11,626 nucleotides of DNA from NCBI GenBank assembly GCA_903928045.1, contig CAIYPH010000317.1, forward strand, positions 1 to 11,626, read 5' to 3'. Shown here in pieces: positions 1 to 6,959 of this stretch. The notes under the pieces were generated by a model. It was not told the origin of the DNA, did not search any database, and worked only from the letters and a program-made list of their open reading frames with translations. A program made the position numbers and the translations under genes. Within the stretch, counting starts at the first letter, position 1. The number at the start of each line of letters is the position of its first letter. This stretch comes from an uncultured Rhodospirillales bacterium (lineage in GTDB: Bacteria > Pseudomonadota > Alphaproteobacteria > Acetobacterales > Acetobacteraceae).

Positions 1-97
1 GGAGGCCGGTTCGCTTGAGGCGGTGCTGGCGCATGATGGCGCGGCGCGGCGGCTGGCGGCGGTGCTGTGCGGCCGGATCGCGCGGCCGGCGGCGTGA
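1..97 (+). CDS. dxr: Probable C-terminal end of DXP reductoisomerase (partial)
   Basis: Only the last 31 complete codons and a TGA at 95-97 are present; the reading frame begins at base 2 and the start lies outside the window. The visible peptide contains SLEAVLAHDGAARRLA, which resembles the extreme C-terminus of 1-deoxy-D-xylulose-5-phosphate reductoisomerase, where a segment like SLDDVLAVDAEAR precedes a final helix. This enzyme makes 2-C-methyl-D-erythritol 4-phosphate in the MEP isoprenoid pathway in the cytoplasm. Known alphaproteobacterial gene order (uppS-cdsA-dxr-rseP-bamA) supports the call as much as the peptide does. With so little sequence, another protein ending here cannot be excluded. 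Confidence 0.55.
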   Translation, partial: EAGSLEAVLAHDGAARRLAAVLCGRIARPAA

Positions 98-106
98 GCC
101 GGCAAA

Positions 107-138
107 ATTCGTGTCCGGAGCACGAGTCGTTTGCTTTT
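107..138 (+). terminator. Possible weak terminator hairpin after dxr
   Basis: The arms TCGTG (109-113) and CACGA (121-125) are complementary around a 7-nt loop. A T-G wobble (108/126) and an A-T pair (107/127) can extend the stem. The stretch after it, 128-138, is T-rich (CGTTTGCTTTT) but not a clean T run. It could attenuate dxr transcription before rseP. The stem is short, so this is tentative. Confidence 0.3.
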
Positions 139-159
139 GGGCCGGGGATGGGTTAAGCA
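131..159 (+). promoter_or_regulatory. Candidate sigma-70-type promoter for rseP
   Basis: TTGCTT (131-136) and TAAGCA (154-159) are separated by exactly 17 nt. The -35 element is reasonable; the -10 is poor against TATAAT. The same TAAGC core with a 17-nt spacer occurs upstream of rplK (11212-11240), which modestly raises its credibility. The predicted leader to the rseP start is about 50 nt. Confidence 0.3.
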
Positions 160-216
160 GAAAACGCTTCAAAATGCACGAACTATCCAAAATTTAATCA
201 TCTGAAGGACGCCAGC

Positions 217-1332
217 GTGCTTGATTTCCTGCCTGTCCTGCCGCGCTCGATCATCGCTTTCGTTATCGTGCTCGGCATTCTGGTGTTCGTGCACGAATAT
301 GGGCACTACATCGCGGCGCGGTGGCGGAAGATCCATGTCGAGGCCTTCTCGATCGGGTTCGGGCGCGCGCTCTATTCGTGGCGCGACAGCCTCGGCACCG
401 TGTGGAAGATCGGTTGGGTGCCGCTCGGCGGCTACGTGAAGCTGCATGGCCAGGAGCGCGCCGAGGACGTATCGGCGGAGGTGCGTGCGACCTGGCGGCC
501 CGGGGCCACGTTCCAGGAGAAATCCGTGCTGTCCCGGGCGATCGTCGTGGCGGCGGGGCCGGTGGCGAATTTCGCCCTGGCGATCCTGCTCTACTGGGGG
601 TTGTTCGCCACGGTTGGCCGCCCGGTGAGCTTGCCGGAAATAGGCGAGGTTCTGGCTGATTCGGCGGCGATGCGGGCTGGCGTGATGGCGGGCGACCGCA
701 TCATCTCGATCGACGGCACCGGCGTGGCGCGCTTCGAGGATGTGCAGCGGATCATCCAGGTCAATGCGGGGCACCAGGTGGTGCTGCATGTCGATCGCGC
801 CGGGGCGATGGTTGATCTGCCGCTGACGCCGGAGGAGTTTACCGACCCCTCGGGCCGCAAGCTTGGCAAGATGGGCGTCCGTGGCGGCAGGCTGGTGTTC
901 GAGCCGGTGTCGCTGCTGGCCGCGGCGGGGGCCGGGTTCGGGCAGACCTGGGATATCACGGTGCAGACGCTGGATGGCGTTTGGGGCATGATTGCCCATC
1001 GCAAATCGGGCGACGATCTTGGGGGGCCGCTGCGCATCGCCCAGATGTCCGGTGAAGTGGCGAGCATGGGGATGGCCAACATCGTCTCATTCATCGCCTT
1101 GCTCTCGGTCAATCTCGGTTTGATCAACCTGTTCCCGATTCCCGTGCTCGATGGCGGACATTTGATGTTCTTCGCCGCCGAGGCGCTGCGAGGCCGGCCG
1201 TTGTCGACCCGGGCGCAGGAATATGGGTTCCGCGCGGGCTTTGCCGTGCTGCTCGGGCTTTTTGTGTTTGCGACATGGAACGATCTCAGCCATATCGGCC
1301 TCTTCCGCTGGGTTGCCGGGCTGATTGGCTGA
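217..1332 (+). CDS. rseP: Site-2 intramembrane zinc metalloprotease RseP/MmpA
   Basis: The 371-residue protein is an inner-membrane site-2 protease of family M50, which cuts transmembrane segments such as those of anti-sigma factors; the Caulobacter homologue MmpA processes the polarity factor PodJ. The first membrane helix (about 11-33) carries the zinc motif HEYGH at 26-30. GPVANF at 114-119 lies in the second helix, and NLFPIPVLDGG at 304-314 supplies the third zinc ligand, Asp312. Between them lies what looks like a single PDZ domain (about 138-205), whereas the 450-residue E. coli protein has two; this shorter form is common in alphaproteobacteria. A last helix spans about 338-355. The GTG start is chosen because GAAGGA (204-209) sits 7 nt upstream and the protein begins right before the first helix. 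It lies between probable dxr and bamA, a conserved arrangement. Confidence 0.95.
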   Translation: MLDFLPVLPRSIIAFVIVLGILVFVHEYGHYIAARWRKIHVEAFSIGFGRALYSWRDSLGTVWKIGWVPLGGYVKLHGQERAEDVSAEVRATWRPGATFQEKSVLSRAIVVAAGPVANFALAILLYWGLFATVGRPVSLPEIGEVLADSAAMRAGVMAGDRIISIDGTGVARFEDVQRIIQVNAGHQVVLHVDRAGAMVDLPLTPEEFTDPSGRKLGKMGVRGGRLVFEPVSLLAAAGAGFGQTWDITVQTLDGVWGMIAHRKSGDDLGGPLRIAQMSGEVASMGMANIVSFIALLSVNLGLINLFPIPVLDGGHLMFFAAEALRGRPLSTRAQEYGFRAGFAVLLGLFVFATWNDLSHIGLFRWVAGLIG

Positions 1333-1345
1333 CGCATCGGTGAAT

Positions 1346-1395
1346 CCGCCGGCAGGCGGGTAGCGCGAGGCGGCGGGCGGGGCTATTCTCCGCCC
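1346..1395 (+). repeat. Two small GC hairpins in the rseP-bamA gap
   Basis: CCGCC (1346-1350) pairs with GGCGG (1355-1359) over a GGCA loop. GGGCGG (1375-1380) pairs with CCGCCC (1390-1395) over a 9-nt loop. Neither is followed by a T tract, so intrinsic termination is doubtful. The second one covers the candidate -10 element of bamA. In such GC-rich sequence short complementary arms arise easily by chance. Confidence 0.3.
1361..1389 (+). promoter_or_regulatory. Weak candidate promoter upstream of bamA
   Basis: TAGCGC (1361-1366) and TATTCT (1384-1389) are 17 nt apart. The -10 fits moderately and the -35 poorly. The -10 lies in GGCTATTCTC (1381-1390), which matches GGCTATCCTC at 7809-7818, ahead of the oxidoreductase gene, in 9 of 10 bases. 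The two may share a promoter type. Confidence 0.3.
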
Positions 1396-1439
1396 CCCAC
1401 GTGGACAGCCGTCTCGATCGGTGAGGCGGCGCTGCAATC

Positions 1440-1444
1440 AGGGG
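1440..1444 (+). promoter_or_regulatory. Ribosome binding site deciding the TTG start of bamA
   Basis: AGGGG ends 8 nt before the TTG at 1453. The frame opened there encodes a signal peptide directly, so this site supports the uncommon TTG start. Confidence 0.6.
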
Positions 1445-1452
1445 TATCTGCT

Positions 1453-3786
1453 TTGACTCGCATACGTGCAGCGCTGCTTGCCATTCTCTGCCTGGTTTCC
1501 GCCGACCCCGTCGTCCCCTCCTGGGCGCAGGACGTTCCTGTGCAGATTGCCCAGTTGCAAGGCGGCACCATCGGGTCGATTCGCATCGACGGGAACCAGC
1601 GCATCGAGGAAGGCACCATCCGGTCCTACATGCTGGTGCGTCCTGGAGACGCTTTCGACCCTGAGCAGCTCGATCGCAGCCTCAAGACATTGTTCGCCAC
1701 CGGGCTGTTCAGCGACGTGTCGTTGAAGCGCGAGGGCAATGTGCTGGTGGTGAAGGTCGCGGAGTTCCCGATCGTCAATCGCATCGCCTTCGAGGGCAAC
1801 AAGCAGGTGACCGACGAGTCGCTGCGCCCAGAAGTGCAGCTCAGGGCGCGGGCGGTGTTCTCCACCGCCGTGGCGCGCGCCGACCGCCAGCGCCTGCTTG
1901 ACCTCTACGCCCGCCGCGGCCGCTATGCGGTGAGCGTCGAGCCGAAGATCATCAATCTCGACCAGAACCGCGTCGACGTCGTATTCGAGATCAACGAGGG
2001 GCCGAGCACGCTGACCGCGAAGATCGTCTTCGTCGGCAACAAGGCGTTCAGCGAAAGCAAGCTCGGTGATGTCATCGCCTCGCGGGAGCAGGCGTGGTGG
2101 CGGTTCCTCTCGACCTCCGACAGCTATGACCCCGACCGGGTGAACTACGACAAGGAGCAGCTGCGCAAGTTCTACCTCTCCAAGGGGTATGCCGATGTGG
2201 ACATCACCGGCGCCACCGCGGAGCTGACGCCGGACCGTAGCGCCTTCTTCATCACCTACACGATCAATGAGGGCGAGCGCTATCTGGTGTCCAAGGCCGG
2301 GCTCAACGTGACCCTGAAGGGGGTGACGGCCGAGTCGCTGACCAGTCTGCTGCCGCTGGACGAGGGGGACTGGTACGACGGGGACGCCATTGATCGCGCG
2401 ACGCAGGCGATCGGCGAGGAGCTGCAGGGTCGAGGGTTTCCGTTCGTTGAAGTCAAGCCGCGGGTGCAGCGGGACCGCGAGAAGCACACCGTCGAGGTGA
2501 TGTTCGACGTGACCGAAGGCCAGCATCTTTTCATCGAGCGCATCGACATCGTCGGCAACCAGCGCACGATGGACAAGGTGATCCGCCGCGAATTCCGCGT
2601 TGCCGAGGGCGATCCGCTCAACACCTCGCTGGTCAAGCTGTCGCGGCAGCGGATCGACGACCTCGAGTATTTCAGCAAGGTCGACATCCAGTCCCAGCCC
2701 GGTTCAGCGCCGGACAAGGTGCTGCTGAACACCATCATCGAGGAGAAGGCGACCGGCCAGTTCAGCATCGGCGGCGGCTACTCGACCGATATCGGCGCGC
2801 TGGCGACGGTGGGTCTGCGTGAGAAGAACCTGGTCGGCACCGGCATCGACGGGTCGATCAACACCATCCTCGCGCAGAAGCAGACCCAGGTGAACCTCGG
2901 GCTGACCGACCCCTATTTCCTCGACCGCAACCTGGTCGCCGGCATCGATCTCTTTCATATCGTGCAGAACAACAGCGATATCGCCGAATACCGCGAGCGA
3001 CGGACCGGCATGTCGCTGCGCCTCGGCTACCAGTTCAGCGAGCATCTCCGCCAGCTCTGGAGCTATTCGGTGGTGCAGCGCTATGTTTATGACATCGGGC
3101 CGGATGCCTCGACCTACGTGATCGACTCCAAGGGGATGTCGGTGCTCTCGCAGATCGGGCAGACTCTGACACTCGATTACCGCGACAGCCGGGTGGACCC
3201 GCATCGCGGCTGGGTCGCTCGGATGGGTACGGACTATGCCGGCATCGGCGGCGACGTGAATTTTGCCCGCGCCAAGTTCGACGTCTCGGCCTATGTGCCG
3301 CTGGAGCGCTTCCTCGGCGACACCGACTGGGTGCTGGCGATCTCGGGCAGCGTCGGGCAGATGATCACGCTGGGCGACAAGGAGCGGATCATCGATCGGT
3401 TCTTCCTCGGCGGCGACAATCTGCGCGGCTTCGCCACCGGGGGGGTTGGGCCGCATGTCACCACCGGCACCAATGACAGCGTCGGCGGGCGGTTTATGTG
3501 GACCCAGTCGACCGAATTGCGCTTCCCGCTGCCGGTTTCGGCCGATCTCGGGATAGTTGGGCGCACCTTCGTCGACATTGGCGCGCTGTCGCAACTGCAT
3601 AAGCTGACCCTCAACGGCGTGCCGGTGAGCGTGAGCAACTACGCCGCGCCGCGCGCCGCGGCAGGCTTCGGGATTTCGTGGAAGACCCCGCTCGGGCTGA
3701 TGAACATGGATATCGCCGAGCCCCTCATCAAGAAGAAGTTCGACCAGTCGCAGCTGTTCCGGATTGGCTTCGGCACAAGGTTTTGA
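1453..3786 (+). CDS. bamA: Outer membrane protein assembly factor BamA
   Basis: This 777-residue Omp85-family protein is the core of the BAM complex, which folds and inserts beta-barrel proteins into the outer membrane. A signal peptide runs to about Ala25 (PSWA/Q). Five POTRA repeats follow at roughly 41-105, 108-182, 187-273, 276-355 and 359-432; several begin with the typical pattern, for example RIDGNQR and RIDIVGNQR. The C-terminal beta barrel starts near 435. Loop-6 motif LRGF is present at 657-660 within GGDNLRGF, and the chain ends in a phenylalanine (FGTRF), the usual outer-membrane signature. The length matches the family. The start is TTG, supported by AGGGG 8 nt upstream and by the signal peptide. 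Skp, a chaperone that delivers clients to BamA, is encoded 5 nt downstream, so co-transcription is likely. Confidence 0.97.
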   Translation: MTRIRAALLAILCLVSADPVVPSWAQDVPVQIAQLQGGTIGSIRIDGNQRIEEGTIRSYMLVRPGDAFDPEQLDRSLKTLFATGLFSDVSLKREGNVLVVKVAEFPIVNRIAFEGNKQVTDESLRPEVQLRARAVFSTAVARADRQRLLDLYARRGRYAVSVEPKIINLDQNRVDVVFEINEGPSTLTAKIVFVGNKAFSESKLGDVIASREQAWWRFLSTSDSYDPDRVNYDKEQLRKFYLSKGYADVDITGATAELTPDRSAFFITYTINEGERYLVSKAGLNVTLKGVTAESLTSLLPLDEGDWYDGDAIDRATQAIGEELQGRGFPFVEVKPRVQRDREKHTVEVMFDVTEGQHLFIERIDIVGNQRTMDKVIRREFRVAEGDPLNTSLVKLSRQRIDDLEYFSKVDIQSQPGSAPDKVLLNTIIEEKATGQFSIGGGYSTDIGALATVGLREKNLVGTGIDGSINTILAQKQTQVNLGLTDPYFLDRNLVAGIDLFHIVQNNSDIAEYRERRTGMSLRLGYQFSEHLRQLWSYSVVQRYVYDIGPDASTYVIDSKGMSVLSQIGQTLTLDYRDSRVDPHRGWVARMGTDYAGIGGDVNFARAKFDVSAYVPLERFLGDTDWVLAISGSVGQMITLGDKERIIDRFFLGGDNLRGFATGGVGPHVTTGTNDSVGGRFMWTQSTELRFPLPVSADLGIVGRTFVDIGALSQLHKLTLNGVPVSVSNYAAPRAAAGFGISWKTPLGLMNMDIAEPLIKKKFDQSQLFRIGFGTRF

Positions 3787-3791
3787 GAGAC

Positions 3792-4601
3792 ATGAAACGT
3801 CGCATCGTCCTGCTCGCCGCGTTGGCGGTGAGCCTTGCTCCCCTCGCCGGCCCGGTCGCGGCGCAGGATTATTTCGTCCCCAAGGCGGGACAGCCGCCGG
3901 CCGGTGGCCGCCCTGCCGCCGCTCCCGCCCGTCCGGCCCCCGCGCCAACGCGCCCGGCACAGCCCGCGCCATCGCAGATGCCGCAGCAGGAAGCGGAGGC
4001 GCAGGTGCCGATCCAGGCGCCGATGCCGCCAGTGCCCGAGCTTCCCGCCCTGCCGCGAGGGCCCGCGCCGCCGGCGGTGGTGGTCGGGATCATCGGAGTG
4101 CCTGAAGTGATGCGCGCCTCAAGCGCGGCGCAGCAGGTCGACAAGGTGATCATCGAGCGCCGCGAAAAGCTCAACGAGGAGGCGCAGAAGGAGCAACAGG
4201 CCTGGCGCGACATGCAGCAGTCGCTCGCCAGCCAGCGCGCCACGCTCTCACCTGAGCAGATCCGCACCCGCGAGAAGGAGTTGCAGGACCGCATTACGAC
4301 CTCGCAGCGCGGCTTCCAGGCGCGCAACCGGATCATCCAGGAGGCCGCGCAGTATGGTCTCAACCAGATCCAGGCCTCGCTCATCGCGGTGATCCGCCAA
4401 GTGGCTGAGAGCCGTGGCATCAACCTTGTGCTGCATCGGGCCCAGGTCGCGCTCAACATGAACGAGTTCGACATCACCGATCAGGTGACCGAGCAGTTGA
4501 ACCGGCTGATCCCCGCGGTGGTCATCCCGCCCGAGGGCGTTTCGCCCAATGCGCAACCGGCGACACCGGCCGCGTCGCCGGCCGCGCCGAAGAAGCCCTA
4601 G
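3792..4601 (+). CDS. skp: Skp/OmpH-family periplasmic chaperone with proline-rich extension
   Basis: The product is 269 residues, against about 161 for mature-plus-signal Skp of E. coli. A signal peptide covers 1-24 (cleavage after VAA). Residues 30-94 form a low-complexity Pro/Ala linker with 22 prolines in 65 positions. The OmpH-like core follows at about 96-245: a short beta segment (VVVGIIGVPEVMR), then long charged helices from about 114 to 205 that would form the coiled-coil tentacles, then a return strand (GINLVLHRAQV) and a helix (ITDQVTEQLNRLIP). A further P/A-rich tail spans 246-269. Skp holds unfolded outer-membrane proteins in the periplasm before BamA accepts them, which suits its place 5 nt after bamA. 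The ATG at 3792 is chosen because it begins the signal peptide; an in-frame GTG upstream would lie inside bamA. AAGG at 3777-3780 is a modest ribosome site. Confidence 0.88.
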   Translation: MKRRIVLLAALAVSLAPLAGPVAAQDYFVPKAGQPPAGGRPAAAPARPAPAPTRPAQPAPSQMPQQEAEAQVPIQAPMPPVPELPALPRGPAPPAVVVGIIGVPEVMRASSAAQQVDKVIIERREKLNEEAQKEQQAWRDMQQSLASQRATLSPEQIRTREKELQDRITTSQRGFQARNRIIQEAAQYGLNQIQASLIAVIRQVAESRGINLVLHRAQVALNMNEFDITDQVTEQLNRLIPAVVIPPEGVSPNAQPATPAASPAAPKKP

Positions 4602-5636
4602 ATGACGGGCGACGGCCGGTTCTTCGCCCGTACCGGACCGCATTCCCTCGCCGCGGTCGCTGCCGTGGCGGGTGGGACGGCGGGCGAGGGCGACCTGTTG
4701 CTCGCCGGTATCGCGCCGTTGCAGGCGGCGGGACCGGACGAGCTGAGCTTTCTCGACAATCGCCGCTATCTGCCTGCGTTGCGCCAGACCCGCGCCGGAG
4801 CGGTGATCGTGCATCCCGATCTCGCCGGCGACGTGCCGGCCGGGACCATGGCGATCGTAACGCGCGAGCCCTATCTCGGCTGGGCCAGAGCGGCGGCGCT
4901 GTTCTTTCCACCTCCGCCTGTGCGGCCCGGCGTGCACGCGGCTGCGGTGGTCGAGTCTGGCGCGATCGTTGATCCATCCGCCGAGATCGGGCCGCTCGCG
5001 GTGATCGGTGCGGGTGCTGAAATTGGCCCGCGATGCCGGATCGGAGCGGGCGCCGTGATCGGCGCCGGGGTGATCCTGGGCGCGGATTGCCGGGTCGGGC
5101 CGCACGCCAGCATCAGCCATGCCCGCCTTGGCGCGCGCGTCTACATCTATCCGGGTGCCCGTATCGGCCAAGAGGGGTTCGGCTTTGCCATCGGGCCCGC
5201 GGGGCCGGTGACGGTGCCGCAATTGGGGCTGGTGATCATCGGCGATGATGTCGAGGTGGGCGCCAACAGCTGCGTTGATCGCGGTTCGGCGCAGGATACC
5301 GTGATCGGTATGGGGTCGCGGCTCGATAATCTGGTGCAGATCGGCCATAATGTGCAACTTGGCCGGTGCTGCGTCGTGGTCGCCCAAGTCGGCATTGCGG
5401 GATCGGCGATCGTCGAGGATTTCGTGCAGATCGGTGGCCAGGCCGGCATAGCCGGTCACATCACCATCGGGCGTGGGGCGCGAATAGGTGCCCAGGCCGG
5501 GGTGATGGGCGAGATTCCGGCCGGGCAGGAATGGGTTGGCAGCCCGGCGATGCCGGCCCGGGAGATGTTCCGCCAAGTCGCGCTCGTGAAGCGGCTGGCG
5601 ATGCGCAAACGAACCGCGGCAGAGACGGGAAACTGA
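4602..5636 (+). CDS. lpxD: UDP-3-O-(3-hydroxyacyl)glucosamine N-acyltransferase LpxD
   Basis: LpxD adds the second 3-hydroxyacyl chain, from acyl-ACP, to the amino group of UDP-3-O-acylglucosamine in lipid A synthesis. The protein has 344 residues, like the E. coli enzyme (341). The N-terminal uridine-binding domain (about 1-110) includes DELSFLDNRRY at 46-56. The left-handed beta helix runs from about 112 to 310 as many hexapeptide turns such as AVIGAG and AEIGPR. Family landmarks are GQEGFGF (189-195) and IGHNVQLG with the likely catalytic base His249. A C-terminal helix (about 318-338), which would complete the ACP-binding trimer, ends the protein. The ATG directly abuts the skp stop codon, with no gap and in the same frame, pointing to translational coupling. 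fabZ follows after 11 nt. Confidence 0.97.
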   Translation: MTGDGRFFARTGPHSLAAVAAVAGGTAGEGDLLLAGIAPLQAAGPDELSFLDNRRYLPALRQTRAGAVIVHPDLAGDVPAGTMAIVTREPYLGWARAAALFFPPPPVRPGVHAAAVVESGAIVDPSAEIGPLAVIGAGAEIGPRCRIGAGAVIGAGVILGADCRVGPHASISHARLGARVYIYPGARIGQEGFGFAIGPAGPVTVPQLGLVIIGDDVEVGANSCVDRGSAQDTVIGMGSRLDNLVQIGHNVQLGRCCVVVAQVGIAGSAIVEDFVQIGGQAGIAGHITIGRGARIGAQAGVMGEIPAGQEWVGSPAMPAREMFRQVALVKRLAMRKRTAAETGN

Positions 5637-5647
5637 ACGAGGGAGCC

Positions 5648-6139
5648 ATGAGCGAAAGCAAGCAAGCGGCGGCAGGGGTGATCGACGTCGCCCGCATCAT
5701 GAAGGATCTGCCGCATCGCTATCCCTTCCTGCTGATCGACCGGATCGTCGATTTCGTGCACGACCAGGGCGCGGTCGGTATCAAGAACGTCTCCATCAAT
5801 GAGTCGTTCTTCCAGGGGCATTTCCCGGGCAACCCGATCATGCCCGGTGTGTTGATCGTCGAGGCGCTGTGTCAGACGGCCGGCGTGGTCGTGGTCGAGA
5901 CGCTTGGGCTCACGGACGGGTTCAACAACTCGGTCTATTTCATGTCGATAGAGGGGGCAAAGTTCCGCCGCCCTGTGGTGCCTGGCGATCAGCTTCGGCT
6001 GGCGGTGACCAAGGAGCGGAACCACGGCAAGGTCTGGCGTTTCAGCGGCGTCGCGACGGTAGATGGCGCGAAAGTGGCGGAGGCGACCTTCACGGCCATG
6101 GTGATGACAAACCGCGCCGCGCCGGCGGCATCCCAGTGA
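5648..6139 (+). CDS. fabZ: 3-hydroxyacyl-ACP dehydratase FabZ
   Basis: FabZ removes water from (3R)-hydroxyacyl-ACP in the fatty-acid elongation cycle and so competes with LpxA and LpxD for the same hydroxyacyl-ACP pool; this is the usual explanation for its place among lpx genes. The 163-residue protein is a single hot-dog domain. It has LPHRYPFLLIDR at 21-32 and the active-site segment HFPGNPIMPGVLIVEA at 58-73, with catalytic His58 and Glu72. KFRRPVVPGD (105-114) is also typical. The ATG at 5648 is preceded by a GAGGGAG stretch (5639-5645). The final codons overlap the lpxA start by 4 nt (GTGA), indicating coupled translation. An N-terminal stretch of about 12 residues precedes the conserved core, which is normal. 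Confidence 0.97.
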   Translation: MSESKQAAAGVIDVARIMKDLPHRYPFLLIDRIVDFVHDQGAVGIKNVSINESFFQGHFPGNPIMPGVLIVEALCQTAGVVVVETLGLTDGFNNSVYFMSIEGAKFRRPVVPGDQLRLAVTKERNHGKVWRFSGVATVDGAKVAEATFTAMVMTNRAAPAASQ

Positions 6140-6948
6140 GCGCTATCCATCCGACTGCCGTCATCGCGCCTGGGGCGGTGATCGGGGCAGGGGCCGAAAT
6201 TGGCCCATTCTGCACCATAGGACCGGACGTGCGGATCGGCGATGGCGCGCGGCTGATCAGCCATGTGGTGGTGGACGGGCATACCGAGATCGGAGAGGGC
6301 GCGCAGCTTTTCCCCTTTTGCACGGTTGGTATGGCGCCACAGGACCTCAAATACCGCGGTGAGCCGACCCGTACCGAAATCGGCGCCCGCACGGTGATCC
6401 GTGAGCATACGACGATCCATCGCGGCACGGCGACAGGGCGCGGCATCACCAGCGTCGGTGCCGACTGCATGCTGATGGCCGTGGTTCACGTGGCGCATGA
6501 TTGTCAGCTCGGCAATGGCGTCGTCATCGTGAACAACGTCGTTATGGGTGGGCATGTGCAGATCGCCGATAACGCCGTGATCGGCGGGGCTGCGGCCATC
6601 CATCAGTTTGTCCGCATTGGCCGCGGCGCCATGGTCGGCGGTGTCACCGGCGTGGTGGCCGATCTGGTGCCCTTCGGGGTGGTCACCGGCAACCGCGGCA
6701 AGCTCACAGGGATCAACGTGATTGGCATGCGCCGCCGCGGGTTCGACCGCGCGACCATCCATGCCGTGCGAGCGGCCTATCGCGACCTGTTCTGGTCCGA
6801 TGGCATTTTTGCCGACCGTCTGGCCGAGGTTCGCGCCGAGGCGGGGGATGATCCGCTGATGTCCGAGATCCTGGCCTTCATCGATTCCCCTTCGCGCCGG
6901 GGTCTGCTGTCGGCCGATCGCACCGGCTCCGAGGAAGGCGAGCTCTGA
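6136..6948 (+). CDS. lpxA: UDP-N-acetylglucosamine acyltransferase LpxA
   Basis: LpxA performs the first lipid A step, moving a 3-hydroxyacyl group from ACP to the 3-OH of UDP-GlcNAc in the cytoplasm. The 270-residue length fits the family (262 in E. coli). The start is GTG inside the fabZ stop (GTGA, 4-nt overlap); it is chosen because translation then begins with SAIHPTAVI, the standard LpxA N-terminus. Hexapeptide repeats form the beta helix over about 1-190. HVAHDC (118-123) contains the probable catalytic His121. HQFVRIG (156-162) and GINVIGMRRRGF (192-203) match conserved blocks, the latter opening the C-terminal helical domain. Gly169 aligns with E. coli Gly173, the chain-length ruler, suggesting a long (about C14) hydroxyacyl donor; this last point is inference. 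Confidence 0.97.
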   Translation: MSAIHPTAVIAPGAVIGAGAEIGPFCTIGPDVRIGDGARLISHVVVDGHTEIGEGAQLFPFCTVGMAPQDLKYRGEPTRTEIGARTVIREHTTIHRGTATGRGITSVGADCMLMAVVHVAHDCQLGNGVVIVNNVVMGGHVQIADNAVIGGAAAIHQFVRIGRGAMVGGVTGVVADLVPFGVVTGNRGKLTGINVIGMRRRGFDRATIHAVRAAYRDLFWSDGIFADRLAEVRAEAGDDPLMSEILAFIDSPSRRGLLSADRTGSEEGEL

Positions 6949-6959
6949 GTCAGGGCCCG

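Noticed and set aside
15..197. Small Arg-rich plus-strand frame over the dxr end
   Set aside because: Out of frame with the DXR-like C-terminus and composed mostly of Arg and Gly; a composition artefact.
1438..2526. Long minus-strand open frame opposite bamA (362 codons)
   Set aside because: It is antisense to a certain gene, is rich in His, Arg and Pro and shows no family motif; such frames arise from third-position GC bias on the opposite strand.
3678..3791. In-frame 5' extension of skp into bamA
   Set aside because: It would remove the signal peptide from the N-terminus; the ATG at 3792 gives a proper signal sequence and normal spacing.
2704..3972. Minus-strand frame of 422 codons opposite bamA and skp
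   Set aside because: Same antisense artefact; it runs across two real genes and has no recognisable domain.
4248..5576. Minus-strand frame of 442 codons opposite skp and lpxD
   Set aside because: Repetitive His/Asp/Arg composition mirrors the hexapeptide repeats of lpxD read in reverse; not a protein.
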